A stretch of DNA of 64,000 nt from Apium graveolens (taxonomy: Eukaryota; Streptophyta; Magnoliopsida; Apiales; Apiaceae): positions 9,003,788 to 9,067,787 of the forward strand of contig NC_133647.1 in NCBI RefSeq assembly GCF_009905375.1. Reading direction: 5' to 3'. The position numbers and the translations under genes were made by a program. The notes under the pieces are model-generated. The model saw nothing but the letters and a program-made list of their open reading frames with translations, was not told the origin of the DNA and made no database searches. Below, one piece after another: positions 21,881 to 34,812 of the stretch. Within the stretch, counting starts at the first letter, position 1, and each line of letters opens with the position of its first letter.

Positions 21881-22899
21881 GATCATAGTGATCTCTCAAT
21901 AAATTCTTTTACTTCTATATGAAGGACTAAGCTTTCGAAGATAGAAGCAGCTGAAAAAGGAGTAGTAAAGTTGTGGTGGTATGCGGAATGGAAACACATT
22001 CGTGATACTAAGGTTGACGAGGTTATTAAAAGGTTATAGAACGCTAACGAGCAAAAGTATAACCAGTATAATATTAGGAACGGAAGGTAGTAGCGATTAC
22101 GAACTGGAAAAGAATGGGTATTGAGAAGCAAAAGCTCTAATGCTAAAAGCTATAATGAGAGTCTGTGCAATAGACTTGAAAGAAATTGGAATGATCACTT
22201 AACACGGATTGAGTTTTCATATGACAATAGATCTTATGTCATTATCGAGTTGTCGCCTTATGAGATCCTTGAGGGAAGACAATGTCGATCTCCCATATGT
22301 TAGGATGAAGTTGTAGAGCGCAAGATGCTCGGACCCGCAGTAGTCCAAAGGACCAAGGATATAATAGATCTAATCAGAGGACGGCTGGTAGTAACCCAAG
22401 ATGGACATAAGAAGTATGTTGATTTGACACGAAAGGACAAAGAATAGGAAGTAGGGGACCTAGTGTTGTTAAAGGTATCCCCTTTGGAAACCCTTGGAAA
22501 GGATTGATGAGATTCGGAAAGAAAGGAAAGCTAAGTCCACAATTTGTCGGACCCTTGGATATATTAAGAAGTAGTGGGAAGTTAGCATATGAGCTAGCCT
22601 TACCCCAAAACATGTAGCAAGTCATAACGTGTTTCACGTATCAATGTTAAGGAAGTGTAATTCGGATGCCAGATAAATAGGGGCATATGAGCGCATAGAC
22701 ATGCAACCAGACGTAACCTATATGGAGCAACCAGGAAGGGTTATAGATTGAAAAAGGAACAAGTGCTTAGGAGAAGGGTTATCAAACTATTCAGAGTTTG
22801 ATGGAAGAACCACAATGTGGGAAAATTTACTTGAGAGTTAGAAAGTGTAATGCTAAGAAAGTATCCCTATTCATTTTCTATCTGATTCCGGGACGGAAT
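21881..22899 (+). pseudogene. integrase C-terminal remnant of type A
   Basis: From about 22120: NAKSYNESLCNRLERNWNDH, LTRIEFSYDNRSYVIIELSP, YEILEGRQCRSP, then DEVVERKMLGPAVVQRTKDI. This is the end of the integrase core after the catalytic Glu, with the C-terminal domain behind. The catalytic Asp residues and zinc finger are not found upstream. Copy 2 keeps the same region somewhat better. Confidence 0.7.
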
Positions 22900-22918
22900 C
22901 CTTTTAAGGAGGGGAGAC
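22900..22918 (+). promoter_or_regulatory. polypurine tract of type A
   Basis: Purine-rich aaggaggggaga directly before the 3' LTR start, the expected plus-strand primer site. The same sequence is found in copy 2 at 42882-42900. Confidence 0.8.
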
Positions 22919-25900
22919 TGTAATAACCCCAATTTTTGGAATTTTTGAAACCCTTATGAATAGTGATTTTGCTGATTATGCTGAATAGGAAAACTTTTCA
23001 TGCCACACTATGTAGGGGTTCTGTTATTGATATTCTGAGATTTTATTAGTACTCTATATGGTATATAAGTGTATGTAAAGATCGTCAGAATCCAATTCCG
23101 AACACTTTGATTTTTCCCGGAAATCCACCAGATACAGAAAGAAGTGAGTATAAGGTAACAGGATAAATAGAATTTAAATTCAAGGATTTTAAGAGGGGAT
23201 CATAAAAAGGAATATAAAATATTGAGGAAGGTTTAGGGGAACCCAAGTGATAAGATCCCGGATATGATTCCTCAAATGATAAACGAGAACGAAAGTTAAG
23301 CGAACCGTATAACAGATCAGCGGTCATTAGGCAAGCAATTAGGAGTTAATCAAGGAGGTTAGGGATGATGATGTCATCAAACCAACAAGAAGAAGACAAG
23401 TGTAACAAGATGACCTAAGCTTGATGACCTAAGCATGACAAGTGGGAAGGATTGGTTGGTTGATTGTGAGCCACACATTTTTCACCATGATAAAAATTTA
23501 ATTTAATTCCAAGACAAAAGGAAGCAACCAACCAACAAATATCATAACACAAATACAAATTGAAAGTTGACTTTCCCATTTCAAGAAGAAAGCTCTCGGC
23601 TAAAACAAACCCAGCAACTTCAAACTGCCATATCTCCTTCAATACTCACTCAAATGTTGTGTTCTATAGCTCGTTGGAAAGTTATTGAGATGGCCTACAA
23701 CTCTTGTTCACAAGTCTCTTCCAAATAAGCATGTTAAGACCCTAATTTTTACAGTTCTTTAAATCGGACTTTTAGAAACTTCAGAGCCTAACTTTGTGTT
23801 CTTGATTTCTTTGGAAAGATCAAGCTTGTAGGAGGCTCCATAAGGCTTCCTAGTAACTTTCCACCCTCCAAGAAAGGTATAAATCTTCACACCCTTTAGT
23901 AATAAGTTTGAATGTTGAAGTTTGGGGATGGTTTGGATGGATGAGTAGTAATTTGAATGATAAGCATGATTCGAGCTTAATTGTTAAGTAGTTTAGTTGA
24001 ATTTGGAGATGTTATAATATATGATTGGATTGAGATCCTTGAGCTTATTATGACTGAAATCAGTAGCATTGATGTGTATCTTGAGTTGTTGTTGATTGGT
24101 AGTTGGATTGATATGATTTGGAATGGTAAAAAATTTGGAAATCGCGTAAACATAGTCGTCGTAATGTCCGATTTACTTTAGACTGCTTTTGTTCATAACA
24201 TTAGGACCTGAGAACTCCCTGCTAGGTTTTGACCATTGCCATGTTTAGATAGTTCATGTTACGAGCTTCGTTTTGATATGTGGTTCGTTTGATTCCGATG
24301 TACGGTTTAGGAGAAACGGTCGTTTTAAGTAACGACATTTCGCGAACGAAACATTATCCCTCGCCTTACTTTGAAACATAGGTTAAAGACCTTAAATGAC
24401 TAATTGGAGTATGAACCATTTATGTAAAGTGTAATAGGCAGTTGGTAAGACACTCGCGAAGGAATTGCCTTAAAACTCGTAATGGTTAATTTATTAAAAA
24501 TGGTGGAGCCGAGGGTACTCGAGCGACTTAAAAGAATCAGTAAGCGCAAAGCGAGCGTTAGAGTCTAATTTGGTTAAAGTATAGATTTACAAGTGACTTC
24601 GGTTTAATTCCAACTTATATGTTGTTTATAGGTTACCAGACTCGTCCCAAGCCATTTGTAACCCCCAGTCGCTCAGGCAAGTTTTCTACCCGTTATACTG
24701 TTGTTGTGATGTATATGTGTATATGCATGATCTTGTGATAAATGCATATTTGTTATTAGCAAATTCTTGCGATATATTGTAGCATGTGATATGGTATATA
24801 TGCATGCATGTTTCGTATTCTTGATTTATATATCTGTTGGTTCAAATGCTTATTCGTTGCATAATACCTATGCTAGAGATAAGCGATATTTGCGTATACC
24901 CTTAGTATAGGGGATCAAAAGGTGAACTTTTTCTAAAACCGGGAGGCGAGGCTCCCGAGTATAATATATATTTATATATATATATATATATTGATATAGT
25001 TTTTAAAACTATTAATCGAATAAGGTTTATTCGATAACTTTATTTTATTTAATGAATATTATTATGAATATTCATTCGAGGGCTTATGACTCCTTTATTT
25101 TATTTAATGAATATTATTACGAATATTCATTCGAGGGCTTATGACTTCTTTATTTTATTAAATGAATATTATTTTGAATATTCATTCGAGGGCTTATGAC
25201 TTCTTTATTTTATTAAATGAATATTATTTTGAATATTCATTCGAGGACTTATGACTCCTTTTATTTTATTATTTGAATATTATTTGAATATTCATTCGAG
25301 GGCTTATGACTCTTTTATATTATTTATTGAATATTATTTGAATATTCATTCGAGGGCTTATGACTCAGTTTATATTATTTAATGAATATTATTTGAATAT
25401 TCATTTGAGGATCTATGACTCCGATTATTTGCTGAGATATGTTCTTTATTTTATTAAAGAATAAGGTGTCGATAATCAAACTTATCTTTGATTATTCAAA
25501 TAAAGATAGTACTTTCGTATAAGTATATCTTTGGTTATTTAATACTCATTTCAAGTATAAGTTTTAAAACTTCTACTTCAATTATTTTTATAAAGATTAT
25601 TCTTTATGGGAATATTATTTAAATAATAATATTCAGATATTTTCTAATATATTGAGACTGATTTATTTCATTAAATCAGCATTACTCCAAACACTCTTTA
25701 AAGTGTTTTCGAGTCTTCAAAATGATTTTTAAAAGTTAGAGCGGATCCCAAAACTCATTTTTATATTTAAGATCTTCCTTTTAAAGAGGATTTAAATACT
25801 CGTTCAAAACTTGAGGCATCCGGCTCAGTGGTGTATTTTACATTCGCAACAAGGTTGCTATTTTGAGAAAACATCTTGATTACTTGCCCATCGTTCGGGA

Positions 25901-27190
25901 AGTAAGTTCATCTATTTGAGTCGGCATAAGCAACATGGGCTCAGTGGGCGTCCATGAAAGTGTAAGTGGCTCAGTGGGAGTCCATCAAATGCGTAAGTGG
26001 CTGAGTGGCAGTCCAGCATAAGGTCCTATTGCGGCCAGGGTGATGACCAGTGGGGAATTCGTCCATCTACTAGTAGAAAAGGTTACTTATTGGTATATTT
26101 GCCTGATCAGCAAGATATCAGGTTTATGCCAAGGTTTTCTCCTTTCCAAATTCATTGGATATTGCAACTCTGTTTATAATTTTCATAACAGAGGTTTTCA
26201 AGGAGTGTATGAAATGTATATATATAGGTGTATATATATATCGGGATTTAATGAAGAATCTCGTAACTTTATTATTTATAATGATATTTAAAGATTGAAT
26301 CTATTCAAATCTTGTCTTGTAGTCTCATCTATGTGATGAACTTTTGAACTGATTATAACTTGAACGGTGGTAGTTCAAGTAATATTTGGAAAAGATATAA
26401 GTATATTGGGGTATCTTGTAACTTCATATTTTCAACTTATATCTAGTTAATGATTATCTTATGCATATCAAAGATTTTCAGAAAAACATTGAGACAAGGG
26501 TAGATATATGAGATCACCTTGCAACGATATTTTTATGCAGTTATAAACTGGAACTCTGTGTATATTATGCGTGGAAGATGACTTCCAAGATTTTGAAAAG
26601 TATATATGTATATATACTGAATATTTTGCGACTTCATCGCATTAAGATATCAAACTTGGTTCATTTCTTTTGACCAAGACTTTCATGAGTACTATGAGAA
26701 GGCTCATATATTGTTAATCATTATACATATTATTTTGGTGGGCTTGCTGCTCACCCTTGCTTTCTTCTTTCATCACACAACAACAGATAGAAAAGATGAA
26801 CAGGACCAAGCTCCCGATTCGCAAGCGGTTAGAAAACGTTCCGCAGTCTTCTGAAAGCATTGATGCCGCCTTAGCTGAGGTAGGAGCTACCAATAGGCTA
26901 GGTTTTCAACTATTGATGAACCAGAATTATGTATAATATGAATTGTAATAATGGCAAGGAATATGTAAATTTATTCAGAACCTTTTTAAGGTGTAATGGT
27001 TTATAATTGTGGAATATAAGGACTTGTGTTATTTTTGAGTGTTCATCTCTGAGACTATAACTTGTGGTGTGTGTGTTTATTGTGGGGTCATAGTACAGAG
27101 TAGTTGATTATTTATTAAGATTGGGTGTTATTAAGGGAAATGGAACTCGTGACAACCCGGATCCCCGACCCCAGATTTGGGGGTGTTACA
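22919..27190 (+). repeat. Type A copy 1, 3' LTR
   Basis: 4.27 kb. It is collinear with the 5' LTR, with scattered substitutions and a shorter AT run (about 24965-24990). The 55-bp array is at about 25025-25415 with the same seven units. It ends GGGGGTGTTACA, followed by CTGTT. Confidence 0.92.
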
Positions 27191-28495
27191 CTGTTGTTTT
27201 CATGCTTTTCTCCACCTTGATATACTTTCCGGCCCTATTCTGGAGCTACAACATGCTTTCACGGGGGCATTTGGCTAAGGGCATCTCGAAGAATTCATCC
27301 ATGGTCTTGCTGTAGGGCCATTATAGCCACTTTATCATCAAGATATGGGACCTTTACGGCCTTCTTTGTGAATCGGTTTATGTATCCATTCTTTTTCTCC
27401 TTGTACAAGACTCATAAGAGAAGTCGAGCTCTTCTCATGCTCTCTGCCACTAATAAGTTGCTTGATGAAGGCCTGGCTCAGATCTCTGAAGGATCCAATT
27501 GAATTAAGGGGTAGACGGTTATATCATCTTTGGGATATACCCGACAGGGTTTGACAGAAGGCCCCACACTTGATAGCGTCATTCACGGACTATAGCAACA
27601 GGGAATTAGAGAATGTCCTGACATGATTCACCGGGTCGCCAGTACTATCATACGCCTTGATGGTGGGCATCTTAAACTTTTTTGAGATATGGGCATTCAT
27701 AATCTTTTCAGTGAATGAAGGGTTTGGATTATCAGGATCTTCTAGGGGTATCAAGTCATTCGGGTCAGCCCTTGGGGTCGCAAGCCTTTGCCTTAGCATC
27801 AGACCTTCTAGATTTATGATAGGAGGAAAATACCTTGGTCTCGTTATTTGTTGAGGTCTTGGTGTATGGTGCATCTCCATATCACGCTTCAAACTTTGGA
27901 TCTCGGCTTCATGGACCCTGATCCTCTCTTGTATATCATGGGGAATCGTCCCTTGAGTATTTCAGGGTTGCTGGTATCCTCTAGATTGGGGCTACTTACC
28001 AGCGGTCTCCTCATCCAATGATTCAGAATCTCTAGCAAAGTAAGGTCCAGAGTATTCTAGATCTTCGGGGATGGAGGCCAAGCCACGAATGTATTGGGGC
28101 GTCCATCCTTGTCCCTCTCCTTGACTTGAGAGACTACTTTCTCCAATCTCAGGGTATAGAGGCATCCCGTAAGGTGGGTTGGTAGTTTCTGGAATCACGA
28201 CCGTTGAGAACTCATACCCAACGGGTTGAGTGTTTAGCGGTGCATGCAACTATTGAAGCGGGGGATTCGTCCCTTGGAGAGTTGGGGAATTCATCCCTAG
28301 AGGTGGATCTTGGATTAAGGGATTCGTCCCTTGAGTCTGGGCATCAGTTGTTGCTGCAGGAACTCCTCCTCCCAGTGTAGCGTAGGATGAGTGTGCTGAG
28401 ATCTCAATGGAGGATGAGAGTGTCCTCGAAGGGATTGGATCGCTTGTTCCACTACTACTTCTGCTTTATGTGCTTACCATGGTTATTGTTAATTT
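27191..28495 (-). pseudogene. N-terminal and core gag of the Tat element (first half)
   Basis: The minus-strand frame starts after the primer site with ATG 28483-28481, broken after MVST. It continues through a Pro/Ser-rich part (GTNPLIQDPPLGMNSPTLQG), QERIRVHEAEIQSLKRDMEM (coiled coil), PSFTEKIMNAHISKKFKMPT (capsid start) and FRDLSQAFIKQLISGREHEK. Several stops occur. It ends at the CTGTT beside type A and resumes at 13059. Confidence 0.75.
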
Positions 28496-28513
28496 CCCAT
28501 AGACGAGACCAAA
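28496..28513 (-). promoter_or_regulatory. primer binding site of the Tat element
   Basis: The minus-strand TTTGGTCTCGTCTATGGG directly follows the LTR end (...ACAACA). It resembles the TTTGGCGCCGT-type site of Tat/Ogre elements with a few changes. Confidence 0.6.
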
Positions 28514-29024
28514 TGTTGTGGAATAAAAACTAGATCTTCGTTAGTATTTAATGCTAGGGTTTGTGAGCTTCGAGCTTTAATGGATGTTCTCGCATTTTGG
28601 ACTGGTTGTCCTTGCGAGATGCCTACGTATCTCTGTGTTTTAGAGAATCTAGCCAAAAATGTAGTTCTAGGTTGAGGGGGAGAGCCCTTTATATAGATGT
28701 TGAGTCTATGGTTAGACTTAGGTTGGGAGACTTGGTGGACAAGTCTCCAACTTCAAAGGCAATTATGACTATAATAAGGAAGTGGATTCTAGATCCTTTC
28801 TTGTAGGAGTTAGTGTCCATGTTGGACGTCACATCTCTACTCTTTTATCTGTATTGAGTCATGTCCATGAATGGTCTTTGTTCGTGGATGTTGAGGACTT
28901 GGGTCGTTTTCAGTCCGTGGCAGGCCTTGACCGACTTGGTCTTTATTGGGCTTTGGACATGTATTCCAAGTGTAATAAATACGACATTTATTATGTCTTT
29001 AGGGTTTATTTTCAACCCATATCA
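28514..29024 (-). repeat. 5' LTR of the Tat element
   Basis: The inner end (minus-strand ...CCACAACA) is set by the primer site. The outer end, minus-strand TGATATGGG at 29024, is chosen by the TG rule and is less sure, giving about 511 bp. A TATA box (minus CTATATAAAGG near 28690-28700) lies about 180 bp from the inner end, fitting a promoter with a short R-U5. Confidence 0.6.
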
Positions 29025-30483
29025 TGAGTATTCAAATTTTACAACTATTCAATTGATATGCGTCTATAATATAAATAATAAAATGAATATTAATTTATTG
29101 AATTGGAGATATTTTTATTCATGATTTGGTAATTATTTAATTAAGTGGTACAAATATATGACTAGAATATTTTTACCAAATTTTCCTAAATTGGCATGAA
29201 CATTCACTAGTGGTTGTTATACCTAAAATCTCCATGGGCTAGATTTGGCCCATTACACTCAAAAGTCCAATGCATAGGTTAGGTGACACGTCTAGTATGA
29301 TGAAATGAAAAAGAAGCATATTTAAATAGATTGAATAATTAGGTCTCAAGAGAGGTTAGAGGTTCCTCTTGGACATGTTGGCAAGTTAGTCCAGGAGCAA
29401 ATTTCTTCCTTCATAGAAGACTACGCGGTGCACTAAGCTAAAATGTATGTTATATGTGCATGTGTGGGTTCCTATGACATAGGTTCCTGATTATGGTTTT
29501 TTATTATGACATTAGCTTACGACAACGGTATTCGAGAGTAAGTATTAGATATAAAGCATCACAGAATGAGAATTCATGTTGGAGTACGTCTAGGGACCAA
29601 GCCTAAGATAATTCTAATAGCATAAGAGTTACTCTATTTTGTGTGGAACGTTGAATGACACGTGGGATGCATACACTTCTAGTCTAACATAAACTCAAAT
29701 TATATTCGACTGAGGTTATCAGAATACGAAATTGCTTTACATGCAAAAAAGACATCCTCAAACTGGTAATCCAACATTAGCAGACTTAGAATTCACCTAG
29801 AACTATGTGAGCTTTATCCCTATATAAATTGTACGTATGCATCTTGTGGTGGGTAACACATAATCGTGCAACATCCAAGCATTCTGGAATTCTCTAAATG
29901 AACTTGAGATTGTTAGGAAGCACCTTCGAACATAGCTCAACCCCAAAATCTCACCCATCTCAGTAGATAAATAAAACAATTAAAAGATTAAATTCTCACA
30001 TATTTTGTATTATTAATAATTCAGGAATGAGTAAAGGAAATTTATTTTATTAAATATTTATATAAAAGTTTAAGTAAAATCATTTTTCTAAATATTTGTC
30101 AAAGATAAGGATTGAGGGTGTGGATGTGTTTAAATATATAAATAAGTATCTCTAAAAATATATAAATAGTACAAGGTATTTACCTTTTAACAATACTCAG
30201 GTGAACATTAGGTTGGAAATTTAAAACTAAATGAATATATCCTAAAGAATAAATTTTTTAAATATATAAGGTATACAGTCAGGGACATAACTAAGAAATT
30301 TAAGTGGGTGGACTAGATAAATCACTAGAAAAAATTCATGCATCCATTATGGAGACTATCAGATTCACTGATATATAGCTTGATAATATTTGTAGAGCTG
30401 GATAATATATATCTTGTATGGGCTGAATAAGACTTAGATGTGCGTTATACTTGATACATAATTGGTCTATCAAAAGTTTATAT
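29025..30483. other. no gene recognised
   Basis: AT-rich DNA right of the Tat LTR. No sustained frame, terminal repeats or tandem array was noticed. It is presumably older degraded repeat or intergenic DNA. Confidence 0.5.
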
Positions 30484-31162
30484 TGTTAGACTTGGTAAAC
30501 AATCTTAACTCAACATTATCATGATATCGTCCGCTCTAAGCCGTACCTATACTATTTCGATTTTGGGCACATCTAAAAAAATCTTGCACTAATACAGTTA
30601 TTTGTTTGTGCCTCACACTAATGTAGTTAACTGGTTGCCTATTTATGAGAAAACTTCCCCTTCGGCAAACGATGTGTGACGACTCTAAAAAATCTTCCCC
30701 TTTACACATCGAGCTTGACACATGCAGGATCTGCATCCTGATTGTGTGATCTTGTGATCTGGATCTCTGTTGACCCATACTAGAATCCACTAGGCTCTTT
30801 AATTCCCCTTGCTACATACTGGATGGTCCACTTGCCTCCCCTTAAGCCCATTTAGGGATAATCAACCTTCTTTTTCCTAGCGCATCTGAGAGCTCATAGG
30901 GTAGTTTACCTACCTCTTTAAAGGCCTATCGGGGAGCTCATCGAATTTTTTTTAAAACCATTATAACCGTGACTCCGATACCAAGTGTTGGTCTTACTAA
31001 TCAGGCCTTAACTTCACATTAATATGACATTGTCCGCAATGGGCTGAGCACACAGATTAATTTTTGGGCATATCCCTAAAGGTCTCATACTAATGGAGTT
31101 AAATGACTGCTTTTTACTAGCAAACTGCCCCTCCCACAAATGATGTGGGATAACTACCAGCA
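30484..31162 (-). mobile_element. TRIM (terminal-repeat retrotransposon in miniature)
   Basis: Two diverged direct repeats: 30484-about 30690 (TGTTAGACTT...) and 30986-31162 (TGTTGGTCTT...CCAGCA). They share TTAACT-CACATTA-TATGA-AT-GTCCGC and a GATGTG-GA ending. The minus strand carries a primer site TTGGTATCGGAGTC (30984-30971), close to the initiator tRNA-Met complement, next to the right repeat, and a purine tract (minus AAAGGGGAAGA, about 30704-30692) next to the left one. TATAT lies on both sides (30479-30483 and 31163-31167) as target duplication. There is no coding capacity in about 300 bp of interior. The element must depend on others for movement. Confidence 0.7.
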
Positions 31163-33904
31163 TATATATGTATAAATACTATTTATTTATATAAATCATC
31201 CTCGATTTAAACCCAAGAAAACCTTTTTCACTTCCGTCTGTGGATATAATTCACCTCGACTTAATAGTTTTAAAAATTTATATTGCTCATATGATGAAAA
31301 TTAACTCATATAATTATAATTTATCAATTATTTTATTTTAATGTACCCAATATCTTAAGATTATACACTTTTTATTTAATTGTAAAATTGGCGGTGATAA
31401 AAAAAATACCAAAGCATGTTTTAAGTTGTTTTTTTATAAAAGGTCTAATTTTGTAGTGAAAATTTACAAAGTAAAATATAGGTGAATAAAGCTTGATTCA
31501 TATCAAAAATCATATATCCAAAGAGGTGAACACTTATAAGAAAATTAAAAAACAATTTTCTTCATCAAAATAAAGCTACATAGATATCACACTTAACCAA
31601 TGAAAAAACTTGATAATTTGTTTACACGCAAAATATATTCATATCATGTTTTGTAGTTTTATCCAACAATAAATTTAAACTTTTTTTGTCATTTATTGTG
31701 ATAAATACATTCATTAGTTGAAATATACATATATAATATATATATACACATATATTATATAATGAAAATATTACGAATAAAATGGTGACCTACACATTAT
31801 TTCAGTATTGACCACTAGATTAAAAATGATGGATATTCCTTATGAAGCTTAGTAATAAAAAAAAAAATCTTTCCTAATTTTTGAATAAATATATACATAA
31901 TTTGGCATAACAAATCTTGTATACCAAAGACGATTATGTAAATATCATCTAGGCTCCGCAAATTTTTCGTGAAAACAAACATAATTTGGGGTGACACCCT
32001 AGACCCACAACGAGAAGATTTAGGACTTTCATTCAGTTTTTAAGACAAAGTACTACTACTTAGTGCACCAACAAAATATGATCTTTTGGGAACCTGTGGA
32101 AGGATTGTTGTTTACTCAATTTGGCTGCATTTGGGACAGTAAGATTCGGTTTATTTCGGAGTCGTAATTGGGACTTTACCCGATTTTTGAAAAAGACTCA
32201 GAATTTGACTCGAGTTTTCACATACAACATCAGAGCTCTGCCCGATCGAACGTGCGAAGGCACTATTCGGATTCCGTAAGTATGTTTGTGGGATTGACAA
32301 GGACGTCGACCCAACAAAAGGGGGTGTTTGTAACATCTCATCACATCAGTCTACTGTCAGACAAAACTGTATCCCTGTACATTACATGGTGAAAATGAGA
32401 AAAAATCCCTTGAAGCATATTATTAATCATACTTAACAATTGTAAACTCTTACTTGGAAGAAGTTTAACGGCTTTTAGGGCTTTTTTACTTAGGATAACA
32501 TACTTCAAATAATTATTAGGATTACAGATTCATTGTGTGGTACTTTATCGTGAATATTTTAATTTCTTAAAACTAGTGTATCCAAATGTTTGATATTCAA
32601 AAAGTAAGGCATCTCATTTACATTACATCCACCAAGAATTCAGTATTTTCAAGACTCTCATACCAGGGCTAGTCACTTTTGATCTAAATTTCGAATACCG
32701 GTCTGAAGGATGGAGTCATTGTTGTAGTGAATGAGAAATGTTATGTTGTTATCAGATAAATCAAAAAATCTTAGAAATTTAAGATTCAAAAATATTCAGA
32801 CAACAACTATACCACTATGTTGATTACTATAAAGTGAAAGTACCATGAGATTATCTAGCGAAGAGAAGAAGTTTAGAATTGGACCTATAAGATTATCTCA
32901 CTCCAATAAAATGCAATGTAATTTTATTAAATTTGTGATGGACAATGGAATGAATATAAAAATATTTCTTAATCTATGCCTAAGTTTAGTGAGTTATATT
33001 AAATTTAATATTAATACATAATTTTCACCAGATATATACATGTACCTTAGGTCTAGGATAACGAGATTAGTTAATTTCATAAGAGATTTTTTTTATTTGA
33101 GCAGTAGGGATATCATGACTCTTGTGGTTTGAATTTGGTACAACGTTTATGGAGGTTTTTTTAAATTAATGGAAGAATCGCTTAACTTTTATTGTGGAAG
33201 TCGGGTTTGCGTGTCCACGGTGTGGTTCAACTGCCGAAGTGTACAATTGTTTGTTGATGATTTTGAACTGAATTTACAAGGATCCCCGTTAATAGAGGTA
33301 GTGTAATTCCTATAATCGTGTATGGTGCTAAAAAAATGTTTTACGAGAGTTCCTACTTGGTTCTAGTAGAAAGATCAAATAAGTATATGTGTGTCGAACC
33401 TTGCAAATGACCTACCTTCCTTACATTTATAAAGATCAAGTCCATATGTTGTTCATATTGTTATTACTTCTTATCTGATAAAATAGCCACATTTTTATAA
33501 GAGATATCCATCTTAGTAATGCCAATCTTGTTGTATTTCAGTTGATGCAAATGAGTCCTACCCCAAGTATACCACTAGAAACTCCATTATCCATTCATTT
33601 ATATAATAATCCAAATATATATATGTATTACCATAAATATACTTGTAGCTGATGTAATTATTTTACTTCTAACAATAAATATTATCAAGAAATTCATTTA
33701 TTTGATGTATACCCGTCCTCCTACAAATTAGGAGGTTGTTACATTTCCAAATATTATTTTTCGGGTTTCCACCTAAACTCATGTCTGAGAACTCCTACAC
33801 ACATGAACTTGTTTGAAGGTTGCAGAAAAACACCTCAAACCTTTGAGAACCCACTTCACGTTCACATGCATACCAAATGCCTAGGCATACCCATTTTGGA
33901 TTCA
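31163..33904. other. no gene recognised
   Basis: AT-rich, with a short TA-microsatellite-like patch (about 31735-31765). A plus-strand frame of 74 codons at 32168-32392 has no recognisable domain and I do not call it. Confidence 0.5.
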
Positions 33905-34812
33905 CACAAATACCCTGATGAACCAATTAGGATTCACTTGCATGAACCCCTCAATTGGTAAACTAGATAGAGAATTCATGAGCTACCAACATATTATTAG
34001 GGTTCAATGCGCTATTAGAACCATTCATCAATTTTCCTAGACCAACACAATCATACAAATTAAATCACAATTCTAAGTATACTGATTAAATTGCAAATAA
34101 GAAAGAACAAATCAAAATAATACAATTAACAATTGAACTAAATTGATGCTTCACTTTAATACATAACGTCTATAACGTGTACTTGTATAACTAAATATAA
34201 CACAAATACCCTGATGAACCAATTCGGATTCACTTGCATGAACCCCTCAATTGGTAAACTAGATAGAGAATTCATGAGCTACCAACATATTATTAGGGTT
34301 CAATGCGCTATTAGAACCATTCATCAATTTTCCTAGACCAACACAATCATGCAAATTAAATCACAATTCTAAGTATATTGATTAAATTGCAAATAAGAAA
34401 GAACAGATCAAAATAATACAATTAACAAGTGAACTAAATTGAACTAAATTGATGCTTCACTTTAATACGTAACGTCTACAACGTGTACTTGCATAACTAA
34501 ATATAACACAAATACCCTGATGAACCAATTCGGATTCACTTGCATGAACCCCTCAATTGGTAAACTAGATAGAGAATTCATGAGCTACCAACATATTATT
34601 AGGGTTCAATGCGCTATTAGAACCATTCATCAATTCTCCTAGACCAACACAATCATGCAAATTAAATCACAATTCTAAGTATATTGATTAAATTGCAAAT
34701 AAGAAAGAACAGATCAAAATAATACAATTAACAAGTGAACTAAATTGAACTAAATTGATGATTCACTTTAATATGTAACGTCTATAACGTGTATTTGCAT
34801 AACTAAATATAA
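33905..34812 (+). repeat. tandem repeat, three units of 296-306 bp
   Basis: Units start cacaaataccctgatgaacc at 33905, 34201 and 34507 and end ...aactaaatataa. Units 2 and 3 carry a 10-bp duplication (gaactaaatt) that makes them 306 bp; unit 1 is 296 bp. They differ by only a few substitutions, for example caattagg versus caattcgg. No long frame. Confidence 0.92.

Larger units (their letters stand above)
13060..27190 (+). mobile_element. Type A LTR retrotransposon copy 1 (Tekay/Del-derived, non-autonomous)
   Basis: A complete element. Both LTRs start TGTAATAACCCC and end GGGTGTTACA. The 5-bp target duplication CTGTT is perfect (13055-13059 and 27191-27195), and it has an initiator-tRNA-Met primer site and a polypurine tract. 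It sits inside the Tat gag. The interior (17342-22918) holds only broken, reordered scraps: pol (RT/RNase H) comes before gag and protease, then integrase. The LTR pair differs by only scattered substitutions (seven noticed in the first 800 bp), so the insertion is recent although its coding is long dead. It must have moved with proteins supplied by another element. Confidence 0.9.
3596..29024 (-). mobile_element. Ty3/gypsy Tat-lineage retrotransposon, minus strand, interrupted; 3' LTR not seen
   Basis: Reading right to left: LTR 28514-29024, primer site 28496-28513, gag (27191-28495, continuing at 12601-13059), protease (12001-12600), RT (7501-8558), RNase H (6481-7500), integrase (5287-6480), then an antisense extra ORF (3596-4900). 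The order gag-PR-RT-RH-INT plus a 3' antisense ORF is known for Tat/Ogre-type elements. Insertions at 8559-12000 and 13060-27190 split it, and the CACTA element cuts it at 3595/3596, so its 3' LTR must lie further left if it survives. All coding parts carry many stops. Removing the two insertions leaves about 7.9 kb visible. Confidence 0.75.

Noticed and set aside
30484..31162. Cassandra-type TRIM (with 5S rRNA promoter)
   Set aside because: No 5S-like box A/C sequence seen in the terminal repeats.
32168..32392. 74-codon plus-strand frame
   Set aside because: No domain, no context, AT-rich surroundings.
33905..34812. CRISPR-like array
   Set aside because: Units are whole 300-bp tandem copies with no spacers, and the DNA is plant nuclear.
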